A stretch of DNA of 64,000 nucleotides. Origin: Schaedlerella arabinosiphila (lineage in GTDB: Bacteria > Bacillota > Clostridia > Lachnospirales > Lachnospiraceae). Shown piece by piece: positions 51,648-60,977 of the stretch. The stretch covers positions 2,604,001-2,668,000 of the forward strand of contig NZ_RHJS01000002.1 of the NCBI RefSeq assembly GCF_003885045.1, in the 5' to 3' direction. How positions within the stretch are numbered: position 1 is the first letter of the stretch; each line of letters starts with the position of its first letter. The translations under genes and the position numbers were made by a program. The notes beneath the pieces were generated by a model. The model saw only the letters and a list, made by a program, of their open reading frames with translations, did no database searches and was not told the DNA's origin.

Positions 51648-53162
51648 CTAGTAATACGAATCCTGATACTCCCCGCCGGTGTCCGTATAGCCTCCTCCGC
51701 CGGAATTGGTATCGTCTGTACCGTAGCCCGGATCATAGCTTCCACCACCGGGATCATACTCGCCGCCTCCATAACCGGAATTGTCGGTATCGCCGTAACC
51801 GCTTCCGTCACCGGAACCCGTACTGTCTCCGTAGCTGCTTCCGCCGGAACCCGCACCGTCTCCATAGCCGCTTCCTCCGGAACCTGTACCGTCCCCATAA
51901 CCGCTGTCGCCGCTGCCGTAATCTCCGCTGTAGGAACTGCCGTCCGAGCCGCCGTAGGTACTGGTATAGCCTCCGTCGTCATACGTTCCCGTTCCTACCA
52001 CGCCGGTCAAAAATGAGATCTCATCGCTGATATCACATACTTTTTGGGAAGGCGTATATCCGTTCTCGCCGAACAGGAATTTGTGAAGTTCTATTACATT
52101 CTCTTTCAGATTGGCCGGAATGACGGAATCGCCTACATCCGGATATACCATAGTATCCAGATTAAACGGGAAACCTTCCGACTTGCCGATCTGGTACTTC
52201 TTCACATCCTTTGCATAGGCAAGGATCTCCGGAAGCGTAAAGTTCGTCCGAACCTTCGGCAGCACCCGGTCGATGATATTATTCAATGTACCCAGGCTTG
52301 CTGCCTGTGCTTTCTCCGCAATCTTGGAGATCACAAGCCTCTGCCGCTCGGCACGACGGAAATCGTCTCCTTCCGTATACCGGATGCGGGCATATGCCGT
52401 GGCCTGGACGCCTGTCAGATGCTGGTATCCCGGTTCTTTCAACCCCCAGGTATCTACTCCTGTATTCTTAATGATCTCAACCGAATAGTTGTTCAGGTAA
52501 GGGATCTCCTCCTCCGTGACCTCAAGATCAATCCCGCCCAGGGCGTCGATCACATCAACCATGGCCGCAAAATCCACCGTAATATAACGGTCAATGTCCA
52601 TATCCAGATTCCGGTTCAGCATGGCAACCGCTTCCTCTTCCTCCCCGAAGGAATAGGCGGCGTTCGCCTTATTGTAAGTCCCATTGTCCATCTGCAGGAA
52701 GGTATCTCTGAATATGGAGGACATGGTCACCTCTTTTGTCTCCCGGTTCAGGCTGGCGATGATGATCGTATCACTCCTGCTTCCCATCTCTTCCTCATTG
52801 GCACGGGTATCCAGGCCGAACAGCGCCACATTGAGATATCCCGTTTCATCGTATTCATAACCGTCGTTAATGCTGAGCTTATCCGGATCCAATTCCTGAA
52901 AGTCCAGCTTCTGCAGCTTTGCATATACAACCGCAATGGCCGCGAAAACAATCAGAAGAAGGAATACACACAGGCCGATCGCAATCTTCCCTAATAAGGA
53001 CATACCGCCCTTCTTCTTTCTCTTCACCCTGGCAGGCCCCTTTCCGGAAGGCGGATGCTTACCTGCACCCCTGCTCCTTTTTCCATTGCCGCCGGATGAA
53101 GCCCTTACCGACTGTCTCTGTGTCCTGCCCATCGTAGCGGTTCTTGGTGCTTTATTTGCCAT
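51648..53162 (-). CDS. LytR-CpsA-Psr family ligase with Gly/Ser/Tyr-rich tail
   Basis: The 504-residue protein has a basic cytoplasmic head, a membrane helix (LLGKIAIGLCVFLLLIVFAA), and the LCP domain from LNVALFGLDTRANEE, with the conserved RSDTIIIASLN, SIFRDTFLQ, and RIRYTEGDDFRRAERQR segments. From about residue 405 the tail is almost entirely Gly, Ser, Tyr, Asp with a GSGYGDGTG repeat, giving low complexity. The ATG at 53162 has GGAAAGG upstream. It is likely a glycan ligase for this locus; the tail is not usual. Confidence 0.87.
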   Translation of the reverse strand: MANKAPRTATMGRTQRQSVRASSGGNGKRSRGAGKHPPSGKGPARVKRKKKGGMSLLGKIAIGLCVFLLLIVFAAIAVVYAKLQKLDFQELDPDKLSINDGYEYDETGYLNVALFGLDTRANEEEMGSRSDTIIIASLNRETKEVTMSSIFRDTFLQMDNGTYNKANAAYSFGEEEEAVAMLNRNLDMDIDRYITVDFAAMVDVIDALGGIDLEVTEEEIPYLNNYSVEIIKNTGVDTWGLKEPGYQHLTGVQATAYARIRYTEGDDFRRAERQRLVISKIAEKAQAASLGTLNNIIDRVLPKVRTNFTLPEILAYAKDVKKYQIGKSEGFPFNLDTMVYPDVGDSVIPANLKENVIELHKFLFGENGYTPSQKVCDISDEISFLTGVVGTGTYDDGGYTSTYGGSDGSSYSGDYGSGDSGYGDGTGSGGSGYGDGAGSGGSSYGDSTGSGDGSGYGDTDNSGYGGGEYDPGGGSYDPGYGTDDTNSGGGGYTDTGGEYQDSYY

Positions 53163-53315
53163 ATTATATCCTTTCCCTGTATATCTATCCATAACACAAC
53201 TGCATCTCTGCAAATACTCTTAAGCTACAAAGGTATGATTTTCTCTATAGAATGAATATCAAATTAACCGCCATTACATATAGTACAATATTTTATTCAA
53301 AACATCAATCTATTT

Positions 53316-54257
53316 TTATGTTTTTTCATATGCTCCATGCGACCAGTATCCCGGATTCATCGTGCACCGCATGACCAGGCGCTTCGGCAGGCGCCGGTAA
53401 TTCCTTCCCAGCCGGTATCCGGCATACTTAAACCCGCTCTGCAGTACCAGGGGCACGATCTCCCACGGCCTGCCTGTCTTTAAAAGAAATCCCGCTGTCT
53501 GCTTCACAAGCCGAAGCCCTTCTGTCTCGGAACGCACGTTCTCAAAAATCTCCGGATGATCTACCTGCGATACCGCCAGGTCAAAATTCCGCTTAAACAG
53601 CCGGAAACACCGGTCATGATGTGAATGGATGACCTGCGCGTCCGCAGTGTACGCGATCTTGCAGCCTGACTGGATGATCCGCCCCGCCATGATCATATCT
53701 TCATTGAAGATCACCCTGGTTTCAAAGCCGCCAAGCGACATATATACAGACTTTCGATAAGCTGCGCATGCATTGGAACAAAAATAGGTCTTGATCCCCA
53801 GCTCCGGAAGATCTGCCTCCGACTTCACCCTGCTCTTGGGCGGATAGTTGAACGTTCGGGTAAACCGCTCGATACTGCTGCTGTCCGCTGCCGGAAGCTG
53901 CCTTGCGTAAGCAGCCCCTACCCTTTCATCCTCAAATGCCGCCATCAGGTTCTCCACCAGCTTCTCGTTGACCGGCAGCGCATCCTGTGTCATGTAAATC
54001 AGGAACTCCGCACGGGACATCATGGCCCCCTGGTGCCTGGTGCCCCCGTGATCAAACTGCTCCGGACGAATATGCGTGATGTGGATCTTCTCTGATAATG
54101 TCTCCAATTCTCCGGGAAACATACCCTTCTCCGTGTGGATCAGATAAATTCGATTCAGCGGATAGGTCTGCTTCAAAAGACGCTTCACGGACTGGACCGT
54201 CCTCTCATCCGGCATGCATATCGGTATGATCACGTCAACGATTTTCAATTCTGCCAT
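53316..54257 (-). CDS. Rhamnosyltransferase-like family 2 glycosyltransferase
   Basis: The 313-residue protein has VDVIIPICMPDERTVQSV, the RPEQFDHGGTRHQGA motif, FLIYMTQDALP, and an FNEDMIMAGRI segment. The FDHGGTR motif is typical of rhamnosyltransferases of the RgpF/WbbL kind. It would transfer rhamnose from dTDP-rhamnose to the wall glycan. The ATG at 54257 is preceded by GGGAGT. RmlC and RmlD in the window support the donor. Confidence 0.85.
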   Translation of the reverse strand: MAELKIVDVIIPICMPDERTVQSVKRLLKQTYPLNRIYLIHTEKGMFPGELETLSEKIHITHIRPEQFDHGGTRHQGAMMSRAEFLIYMTQDALPVNEKLVENLMAAFEDERVGAAYARQLPAADSSSIERFTRTFNYPPKSRVKSEADLPELGIKTYFCSNACAAYRKSVYMSLGGFETRVIFNEDMIMAGRIIQSGCKIAYTADAQVIHSHHDRCFRLFKRNFDLAVSQVDHPEIFENVRSETEGLRLVKQTAGFLLKTGRPWEIVPLVLQSGFKYAGYRLGRNYRRLPKRLVMRCTMNPGYWSHGAYEKT

Positions 54258-54458
54258 AGATCCAACTCCCACTTATCAGTCATTCCCTTTCGCTTTTTCG
54301 TTCTAATATCATACAATATCTTCCTGTAAAGGACAAGTAAAAACATAAATTTTACACAAATTTATTAATTTTTATTAATATTTCCGTGATTCTTTCGTAA
54401 CAACCCGGCAAGATATAGAACCGCTGTAAACCAATGGATTTCCGAAGGCTTTTTTCTG

Positions 54459-55520
54459 TCAGCGGCTTCCCATCCAGATTTTCCAGAGAATCCATGTCCC
54501 GTTCCCGCAGATTCGTTTCGCAAGCTGCACGACGCCGAAACAGACCGCCGGAAGGATCAGAAACAGGAAAAACCCGACCCACATGGACTGGGAAATATAC
54601 CTGCCTGCCAGTGCATTGACTCCCTGCACAATCATGAAATGGGTCATGTAGACCGCAAATGTATTCTTCTGCCAGCCGCGTGCACGGGGCATGGTTCCGG
54701 CCCCGTCCTTTTCCCATGCGGTCAGGCACCACAGGGCCGCGGAAAAGGAAAACGAGTAGAATAAGACTCCGAATACCGACGGATACTTTTTATAGATCCA
54801 GAACGAAGCCGCCGCCAGAATCAGCGTTCCCATCAGCATCCGGGTGCTGGTTCTGCCCTTCTCGACAATTCCTTTCAGATGAATCCCGATGTAGCCGCCC
54901 AGCATATACAGCGTCATCCAGTTCGTGACTGCCGCTGCCTGTTCATTTTTTATTATATTCGTACAGGCTGTAAAAAATACCACCAGAATCGCTGCCGCGC
55001 CAAAATACCGGCTGCGGATCAGAAGATAGATCGCCGGTGAAAACGCCGCGTACAGGATCAGAAACTGCAAAAACCAGAGAAAGGCGCAGTAACGGTAATG
55101 GAGCACCGCATCCGCCATGGACTTCCATGTGATCTGAATGGGAGCTTCCCGGAACACTGCTGCCAGCACCGGAATGCGCGAAATGGCCGCATGGATAAAA
55201 AAATAGAGCAGCGTCCATAATATGTAAGGGATCACCAGGCTTTTTACACGGCTTTTATATTTGGAAAATACCCGCTTCCAGGAATAATTGCGGAAAAAAA
55301 GGTATCCCGAGCCCAGATAAAAGCCTCCCACGGCGGCGCCTGCCACATCCGACGCCAGGAAAGCTTCCAGTTCGTTGAAAACAGGAAAGCCCGATATCTG
55401 CACCGGAAGCGTAAATATACTGTCGTTGCGGGCATGGATCAAGATCACCAGAATGCACAATATAAAATTATACCAGATCACATTGTTGGAAAAATTGTCT
55501 TCCTGCTCCGTCCGGCCCAT
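54459..55520 (-). CDS. Acyltransferase 3 family membrane protein
   Basis: The 353-residue protein has about ten membrane helices, with the N-terminal VIWYNFILCILVILIHARN whose histidine is the expected catalytic residue, and SGYLFFRNYSWKRVFSKYKSRVKSLVIPYILW. The family adds acetyl or other acyl groups to surface glycans. The start could be the ATG at 55520 or the preceding GTG; AAGGAGG is 12-15 bases away. It lies just before the rhamnosyltransferase gene in the same direction. Confidence 0.85.
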   Translation of the reverse strand: MGRTEQEDNFSNNVIWYNFILCILVILIHARNDSIFTLPVQISGFPVFNELEAFLASDVAGAAVGGFYLGSGYLFFRNYSWKRVFSKYKSRVKSLVIPYILWTLLYFFIHAAISRIPVLAAVFREAPIQITWKSMADAVLHYRYCAFLWFLQFLILYAAFSPAIYLLIRSRYFGAAAILVVFFTACTNIIKNEQAAAVTNWMTLYMLGGYIGIHLKGIVEKGRTSTRMLMGTLILAAASFWIYKKYPSVFGVLFYSFSFSAALWCLTAWEKDGAGTMPRARGWQKNTFAVYMTHFMIVQGVNALAGRYISQSMWVGFFLFLILPAVCFGVVQLAKRICGNGTWILWKIWMGSR

Positions 55521-55614
55521 CACTCTTCTTCCCTGCCTCCTTACGATCACGTACCTGTTCTGAAAATTACTCTAACAGTTTAGCATAAGGACACCGCCAT
55601 TGCAAGATAAAGGG

Positions 55615-55643
55615 TGGAAAGTCGATTTTGTATCTGGTATAAT
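55615..55643 (+). promoter_or_regulatory. Extended -10 promoter of the plus-strand glycosyltransferase
   Basis: TGGTATAAT gives an extended -10, with TGGAAA 17 bases upstream. It lies about 98 bases before the start codon and precedes the hairpin at 55663. Confidence 0.6.
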
Positions 55644-55662
55644 GGGGTTACTGGTCGGATGC

Positions 55663-55699
55663 GTTGCAGTTCGCGGCCGGCCGGGCCGTGAACTGTAAC
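55663..55699 (+). repeat. Dispersed hairpin repeat, copy B
   Basis: GTTGCAGTTCGCGGCC and GGCCGTGAACTGTAAC form a 16-bp stem with a 5-base loop. It corresponds to copy A at 42424-42458 with transition differences only. It falls in the leader of the gene at 55741. Confidence 0.75.
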
Positions 55700-55740
55700 A
55701 TAATAAGCGAGTTATATAAACAAAAGAATCGAGGACATTT

Positions 55741-56721
55741 ATGAACGTTACGATTATCATACCAAATTACAACGGAAAACATTTTCTCGGACCCTGCCTG
55801 GAGTCTCTTTCAAAGCAAAGCTGCCGCGATTTTGAAATCCTGGTGGTGGACAACCACTCCACGGACGGCAGCATCGAATTTCTGAATGAGCACTACCCGG
55901 AAGTCCGCACGATCCTCCTGGATAAAAACCGCGGATTCAGCGCAGCGGTGAATGCAGGAATCCGAAAAGCCCGGACGCCTTATGTCATCCTGCTCAACAA
56001 CGATACCGCCGCAGACCCTCATTTTGTGGAGGAACTGCTGGGTGCCGTCCGACAGTCTCCCAGGATTTTTTCTGTCAGCAGCAAAATGATCCAGCTCCAC
56101 CACCCGGAGCTCATCGACAGCGCCGGGGATCTGTATACACTGGTCGGATGGGGGATCTGCCGGGGCATCGGACGGCCCGTGCAGAATTATACAAAACCGG
56201 ATGAGATCTTTTCTGCCTGCGCCGGCGCTTCCATCTACCGCCGCAGTGTATTCCGGAGGATCGGATATTTCGACGAATCGCATTTTGCCTATCTGGAGGA
56301 TATGGATATCGGATACCGTGCCAGGATCTACGGTTATAAAAACAGATACTGTCCCTCGGCCGTCGTACGCCACGTAGGCAGCGGGACAAGCGGCTCCAAG
56401 TACAACAGCTTCAAGGTCCGGCTGTCGGCCAGAAACAGCGTATGGCTGGTCTGGAAAAATATGCCCCTGCCGCAGATTGTACTGAACAGTCTTCCGCTGT
56501 CAGCCGGGTATCTGGTAAAGGCACTTTTTTTCTATAAGATTGGTTTTGGAAAGGATTATATCCAGGGCCTGCGGGAGGGCCTGCAGAACCTAAGGCACTG
56601 CCGCAGGGTACCGTTCCGGTTCCGGCATCTCGTTTCCTATATCAGGATTGAGGCGGATCTGGCCAGATATACCGCGGACTATGCCCGGGACTGGTTCAGC
56701 CGGAAACTGCTGCATCGTTAA
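55741..56721 (+). CDS. Family 2 glycosyltransferase (rhamnosyltransferase-like), plus strand
   Basis: The 326-residue GT-A protein has NVTIIIPNYNGKHFLGPCLES, LVVDNHSTDGS, NRGFSAAVNAGI, LLNNDTAAD (DxD), and HFAYLEDMDIGYRARIYG. It resembles dTDP-rhamnose-type rhamnosyltransferases. It is the only capsule gene on the plus strand in this part, with its own promoter and leader hairpin and a 113-base repeat behind it. An ATG 8 bases after GAGGA fixes the start. Its separate transcription may be to modify the glycan independently of the operon. Confidence 0.87.
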   Translation: MNVTIIIPNYNGKHFLGPCLESLSKQSCRDFEILVVDNHSTDGSIEFLNEHYPEVRTILLDKNRGFSAAVNAGIRKARTPYVILLNNDTAADPHFVEELLGAVRQSPRIFSVSSKMIQLHHPELIDSAGDLYTLVGWGICRGIGRPVQNYTKPDEIFSACAGASIYRRSVFRRIGYFDESHFAYLEDMDIGYRARIYGYKNRYCPSAVVRHVGSGTSGSKYNSFKVRLSARNSVWLVWKNMPLPQIVLNSLPLSAGYLVKALFFYKIGFGKDYIQGLREGLQNLRHCRRVPFRFRHLVSYIRIEADLARYTADYARDWFSRKLLHR

Positions 56722-56761
56722 AGAACCGGTCTGCCCCGCCCGGGATGCAGGCGAAATACAG

Positions 56762-56874
56762 AGACAGGGGGCTGTCAGGAAATGACGCCTGCCCTCACCG
56801 ATATATGGTTGTGATCTTAATAGAATCACATCCTGTTCGGTGGAAGTACGGTCTTTTCCGACAGCCCCCTGTCT
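56762..56874. repeat. MITE-like 113-bp element with 15-bp terminal inverted repeats
   Basis: AGACAGGGGGCTGTC at 56762-56776 is inverted at 56860-56874. Inside are GGAAA/TTTCC extensions, CACCGA/TCGGTG and TGTGAT/ATCACA stems, so the whole element folds. It lies between two convergent genes and has no coding capacity. Confidence 0.7.
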
Positions 56875-56945
56875 GTATCAGGAATGAATTTTCAGTAAAA
56901 TCAATGCTGCTTGTCTTCTATCCCTCAGATACGGGTCAACACCCG

Positions 56946-57554
56946 TTATTCGAAATACCCGTTGTATCCCTTATATTCCTTGTGTCCGGTCGTGAGCACG
57001 CCGCCCTCTACCGTGATCTTTACCTTCTCACATCCATAGGCGTTGAGGAAGGTGTTGCAGACGCTTCCCATGATCGTCCACTCTCCCGCGGTGCCCATGC
57101 TTCCTACATAAGTTCCAAATTCCTGTGAAAAGTCAATATTCAGTACTCTTGTTCCGTTATCCTCTGCCTGTTCAAAGCCCAGTATCCGGATATCCCCCTG
57201 CAGACCCCCGCGTTCGATCAATACTGCCAGCACATTTTCCGGAGTCAAGGCAGCAACCTCAACCGTCTCCTGCACCAGCCCTGTGGCGTCGTCGTTGCTG
57301 CTGTAAAGCGAGAAGGAAACCGCATTGCTTTCCCCTGCCTGACCTTCTGTATCCGATTGCGCAGCAGCATTTTCCTGGGACCCGGTTCCAGTCGTAACCT
57401 GGCCCGGTTCTTCCTTCTGTTCCGCCTCTGTCGTCACGGTAGTCGTTCCCTCTGCCTCTGCCGGAGGCGGAGTCTCTTCCTTCGAACATCCGGAAATTCC
57501 TGCCAGCATTGCCATAAGAATCCATACCGCCGTTATCTTTTTCATTTTCTTCAT
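56946..57554 (-). CDS. GerMN-domain lipoprotein
   Basis: The 202-residue protein has a lipobox (LAGISGC, Cys23), a Thr/Glu/Gln-rich spacer, and a GerMN domain (about residues 85-200): FSLYSSNDDATGLV, LTPENVLAVLIERGG, NIDFSQEFGTYVGSMGTAGEW. GerM-type domains occur in spore-germination proteins and wall lipoproteins. It would be anchored outside the membrane. It lies in the same direction after rmlD, and may serve a wall function rather than germination. Confidence 0.85.
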   Translation of the reverse strand: MKKMKKITAVWILMAMLAGISGCSKEETPPPAEAEGTTTVTTEAEQKEEPGQVTTGTGSQENAAAQSDTEGQAGESNAVSFSLYSSNDDATGLVQETVEVAALTPENVLAVLIERGGLQGDIRILGFEQAEDNGTRVLNIDFSQEFGTYVGSMGTAGEWTIMGSVCNTFLNAYGCEKVKITVEGGVLTTGHKEYKGYNGYFE

Positions 57555-57593
57555 ACTCCATCTCCTCCTATCTTTCTTATCCTGCGCTTCACT

Positions 57594-58442
57594 TTAAGCT
57601 CTGATAATTTCAAGGTAACGTTTTAACGCATCCTGCCAGGTCGGCAGCGGACGGAATCCGTTTTGCACCAGCTTGCTCTTGTCCATCCGGCTGTTGTGCG
57701 GACGCTTTGCCTTCGCCGGGAACTCGTCGCTGGATACCGGATTCACCTTCACGTCTGCCCCTGCCTGACGGAAGATCTCTTTTGCAAATTCATACCAGGT
57801 ACACAGGCCCTCGTTGGTTGCATGATATCTTCCGTATTTTTCCGTCTCCACCATATCCGCCAGCAGGACAGCCAGGTCATAGGTGTAGGTCGGAGAACCG
57901 ATCTGGTCGTTTACCACATTGATCTCTTTCTGGCTTTCGGCGAGCCTGAGCATGGTTTTGATAAAATTTTTGCCGTTTACGCCGAATACCCATGCAATCC
58001 TCACAGTAAAATACTTTTCCAGATATTCCTCTACCGCAAGCTCTCCCTGGTATTTGCTCTCCCCGTAGACATTCAGCGGCTCCCTCGGGTCGTCAGGTTC
58101 CCAGGGCCTCTCCCCTTCTCCGTCAAACACATAGTCCGTACTGATATATACCATCTTCAGGTCCAGCTCCCTGCAGACCCGGGCAATGTTTCTTGTCCCT
58201 TCCGCATTCACCCGCATACAGAGCTCCCGGTTGTCCTCCGCGGCATCCACCGCCGTGTATGCGGCGCAGTGAATGACCGCATCCAGCGGCTCTTTCTTTA
58301 TCTCCTTTTCCACTGCGGATGCATCCGTGATGTCCATCTCTTCCACATCCACACCGATGGGGGTATGGCCCCGCTTCTTCAGCTCATTGACCACATCGTA
58401 GCCAAGCTGGCCTTTTACCCCTGTTACCAATATGCGCATCAT
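57594..58442 (-). CDS. rmlD: dTDP-4-dehydrorhamnose reductase
   Basis: The 282-residue SDR has the RmlD pattern: RILVTGVKGQLGYDVV, DAVIHCAAYTAVDAAE, YISTDYVFDGEGE (catalytic Ser/Thr), YGESKYQGE (Tyr, Lys). It reduces dTDP-4-keto-rhamnose with NADPH, giving dTDP-L-rhamnose. It is the last gene in the ABC-transporter block (63804 down to 57594). Confidence 0.95.
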   Translation of the reverse strand: MMRILVTGVKGQLGYDVVNELKKRGHTPIGVDVEEMDITDASAVEKEIKKEPLDAVIHCAAYTAVDAAEDNRELCMRVNAEGTRNIARVCRELDLKMVYISTDYVFDGEGERPWEPDDPREPLNVYGESKYQGELAVEEYLEKYFTVRIAWVFGVNGKNFIKTMLRLAESQKEINVVNDQIGSPTYTYDLAVLLADMVETEKYGRYHATNEGLCTWYEFAKEIFRQAGADVKVNPVSSDEFPAKAKRPHNSRMDKSKLVQNGFRPLPTWQDALKRYLEIIRA

Positions 58443-58489
58443 GTCCTCCTCCCTTCTTGCTTCTATGTTTCTGTTTTAAGAAAGCTGAT

Positions 58490-60958
58490 TTAATAAAGCT
58501 GCTTTGAAACACCTTCCATGTCCAACCCAAAATTTGCTTCCTGCAGCGTCAGGTTCGGATTGTAGTTGGGATCTCCATCGCGCAGGATTTTCTCCCATCT
58601 CCTGCGGAAGATCTCCCTTTCCGCCTGGAAACGCTCTTCCTTCTCTTTTGTATCTTCGTAGCCCCTTGTCTTTGATTCGTAGTGGTACAGCTCCGCATAA
58701 GGATTGTAGACGATCCGGTAGCCCGCTTCCCCTGCTTTCAGGCAGAGATCCACATCATTATACGCGACTGCAAGCTGTTCGTCAAAACCGCCCACCTGTT
58801 GGAAAACGGATTTTTTCATCATCATACACGCCGCGGTAACCGCGCTGTAGTTCTGTGCGATCACAACTCTTCCGAAATATCCGACATCCTCAGAGGGGAA
58901 CCCATAAAACGGATGTCCCGCGATTCCGCCCAGGCCGATCACGACTCCTGCGTGCTGAAGCGTACCGTCTCCGTAATACAGTCTGGCCCCTACTGCCCCC
59001 ACGTCGCTGCGCTGGCAGGGCCCCAGCAGTTCCTCTATGCAGTCTTTGGTAATAAACTCAACATCGTTGTTCAAAAACAGCAGATAATCTCCGGACGCAT
59101 GCTTGACTCCAAAATTATTAATCGCAGAGTAATTAAACGCTTTTTCTTTCCAGAATACTACTTTCACCCGGGAATGCTTCTCTTCCAGTTCTTTATAATA
59201 TGCAAATGTCTCCTCTTCTTCACTGTTATTCTCAACAATGATGATCTCCAGGTTTTCGTATGCATTTTTCTTCTCTAATGAGGAAATACACGTTTTCAGT
59301 TCCTGCACGTGATCCTTATTCGGAATAATGACCGACACCATCGGATTTCCCTGGATCGTGTATCTGCTGCGGTAGAGCCCGGTGTGCTCCGTCATCCCCA
59401 CTTTGGCCTGGATTCCAAGCCTGTCATAGTGGGCCTGGATTGCTCTCGTAGCCGCATCATAGGCGTAAGACTTACATCCGGAATTTCCGGCCGTAGAGTT
59501 TTTATGGGCACGCCAGTGGTATAATATCTTCGGAATGTGCCTGATTTTGGAGCTGTTTTCCACGCAGCGCAGCACAAAATCATAGTCCTGGGAGCCGTCA
59601 AATTCGGAATTAAGCATCCCCACTTCTTCATAAACATTTCGTTTTACTACAAACAAATGGCAGATGTAGTTGTCACTGTACAGCATATCCGGATTGAAGT
59701 CCGGTTTAAAATGGGGCGCGAAATATTCTTTGCCGCTCATGTTCACCTTGTCTTCGTCCGTATATATGATCTCTGTTGACGGTTCTTCGTTCAGCAATTT
59801 CACACATTCATACAGCGCGTCCGGCGCCAGCATATCGTCGTGGTCTGTAAACGCAATATAGTCTCCTGTGGAGATCTTCAGCGCTTCATTGGTATTGTCC
59901 GAAATCTGAAGCTGATTTCTGTTATACACCACTTTGATCCTGCTGTCCTTCTTTTCGTACTTTCTCAGTATGCCCTCGATCGGAGAACCCTCGCCGCTTC
60001 CGTCAGACAGGCAAAGTTCCCAGTTCTCATAGGACTGCTTCCTGACAGATTCGATCATCTCAACAAGGTACTTTTTCGGTGTTTTGTAGAGAGGCACAAC
60101 AATGGAAATCTTAGGTGAAAACGCAAACTTATGGGTTCTCTGCGCTTCCAGTTCGGCTCCGGAAGGACTGTGCTCCTCCAGCCAGGTATTGTATTCGGAT
60201 TCCTCACGCCCTGTCAGCTTCTCTACCGCCCGCACGGCCGTAGCGCTGATGCCGAACTGCTGATAATAAACCCGTACTTTCTTATAAGCCGTCCCTACAA
60301 ATGAAACGCCCTTCCCAACGGGGCTGCGCAACAGCGTCGCCGTATCCTCCGCATGCCTGTCCGGCCCCTCAAAGCGAATCCGGATCTTCTTAGGCACATC
60401 GCCGGTATAGCAGGCTGTAAATCCAATCACCTCTTCCGGTGCGTTCTCCGGGTACTGCTTTCTCACATCGCTTCTGCTCTTCCGGAGAATATCGACAGGG
60501 TATTCCTTTCCTGTATCATCCAGAAAACGGAGTTCAATCCCTCCCTGGTCAATGTACCAGCCTGAAATCTGAAAGCTGTCCTTCTCAGCCTCCACGCTGT
60601 CGATATATTTTTGTACATAAAACTCATATTTTTTTAAAGTGGATACGGGAATGGAATATGCCGTATTCCCAACACCATTATAAAAATTCTTCACTTCCAG
60701 GCATTTACAATCCCTCCAGCTCCTGGGCAGGTCCACCCACAGATAATACTGTCTGTTGACCGTTACGCCTTTCCTCGTCCTCAGGCTGGTGCCTCCGATC
60801 TTGATCTCTTCCATGGAAAAAGGCAGTTTCTTTTTGTCCAGGCATACAAGCAGTTGGTTGCCCCCGATCTCGTTCTGGTTGAACCAGCCGATAATCAGCA
60901 GCTTATTTTTTGCTTTTGTATGGAACCTGCATATTGTCACATTAAATTGATTCTCCAT
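58490..60958 (-). CDS. Large two-domain family 2 glycosyltransferase
   Basis: The 822-residue protein has an unassigned N-terminal region (about 1-275, beta-rich), a first GT2 domain (about 290-530: KISIVVPLYKTPKKYLVEM, AFTDHDDML, QDYDFVLRC) and a second (about 560-800: VSVIIPNKDHVQELKTCIS, YLLFLNNDVEF, AYNDVDLCLKAGEAG). This is typical of rhamnan-type polysaccharide assembly enzymes acting before an ABC exporter. The ATG at 60958 is preceded by GGAGG. Confidence 0.9.
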   Translation of the reverse strand: MENQFNVTICRFHTKAKNKLLIIGWFNQNEIGGNQLLVCLDKKKLPFSMEEIKIGGTSLRTRKGVTVNRQYYLWVDLPRSWRDCKCLEVKNFYNGVGNTAYSIPVSTLKKYEFYVQKYIDSVEAEKDSFQISGWYIDQGGIELRFLDDTGKEYPVDILRKSRSDVRKQYPENAPEEVIGFTACYTGDVPKKIRIRFEGPDRHAEDTATLLRSPVGKGVSFVGTAYKKVRVYYQQFGISATAVRAVEKLTGREESEYNTWLEEHSPSGAELEAQRTHKFAFSPKISIVVPLYKTPKKYLVEMIESVRKQSYENWELCLSDGSGEGSPIEGILRKYEKKDSRIKVVYNRNQLQISDNTNEALKISTGDYIAFTDHDDMLAPDALYECVKLLNEEPSTEIIYTDEDKVNMSGKEYFAPHFKPDFNPDMLYSDNYICHLFVVKRNVYEEVGMLNSEFDGSQDYDFVLRCVENSSKIRHIPKILYHWRAHKNSTAGNSGCKSYAYDAATRAIQAHYDRLGIQAKVGMTEHTGLYRSRYTIQGNPMVSVIIPNKDHVQELKTCISSLEKKNAYENLEIIIVENNSEEEETFAYYKELEEKHSRVKVVFWKEKAFNYSAINNFGVKHASGDYLLFLNNDVEFITKDCIEELLGPCQRSDVGAVGARLYYGDGTLQHAGVVIGLGGIAGHPFYGFPSEDVGYFGRVVIAQNYSAVTAACMMMKKSVFQQVGGFDEQLAVAYNDVDLCLKAGEAGYRIVYNPYAELYHYESKTRGYEDTKEKEERFQAEREIFRRRWEKILRDGDPNYNPNLTLQEANFGLDMEGVSKQLY

Positions 60959-60977
60959 GATTACTTCTTTTCCTCCT

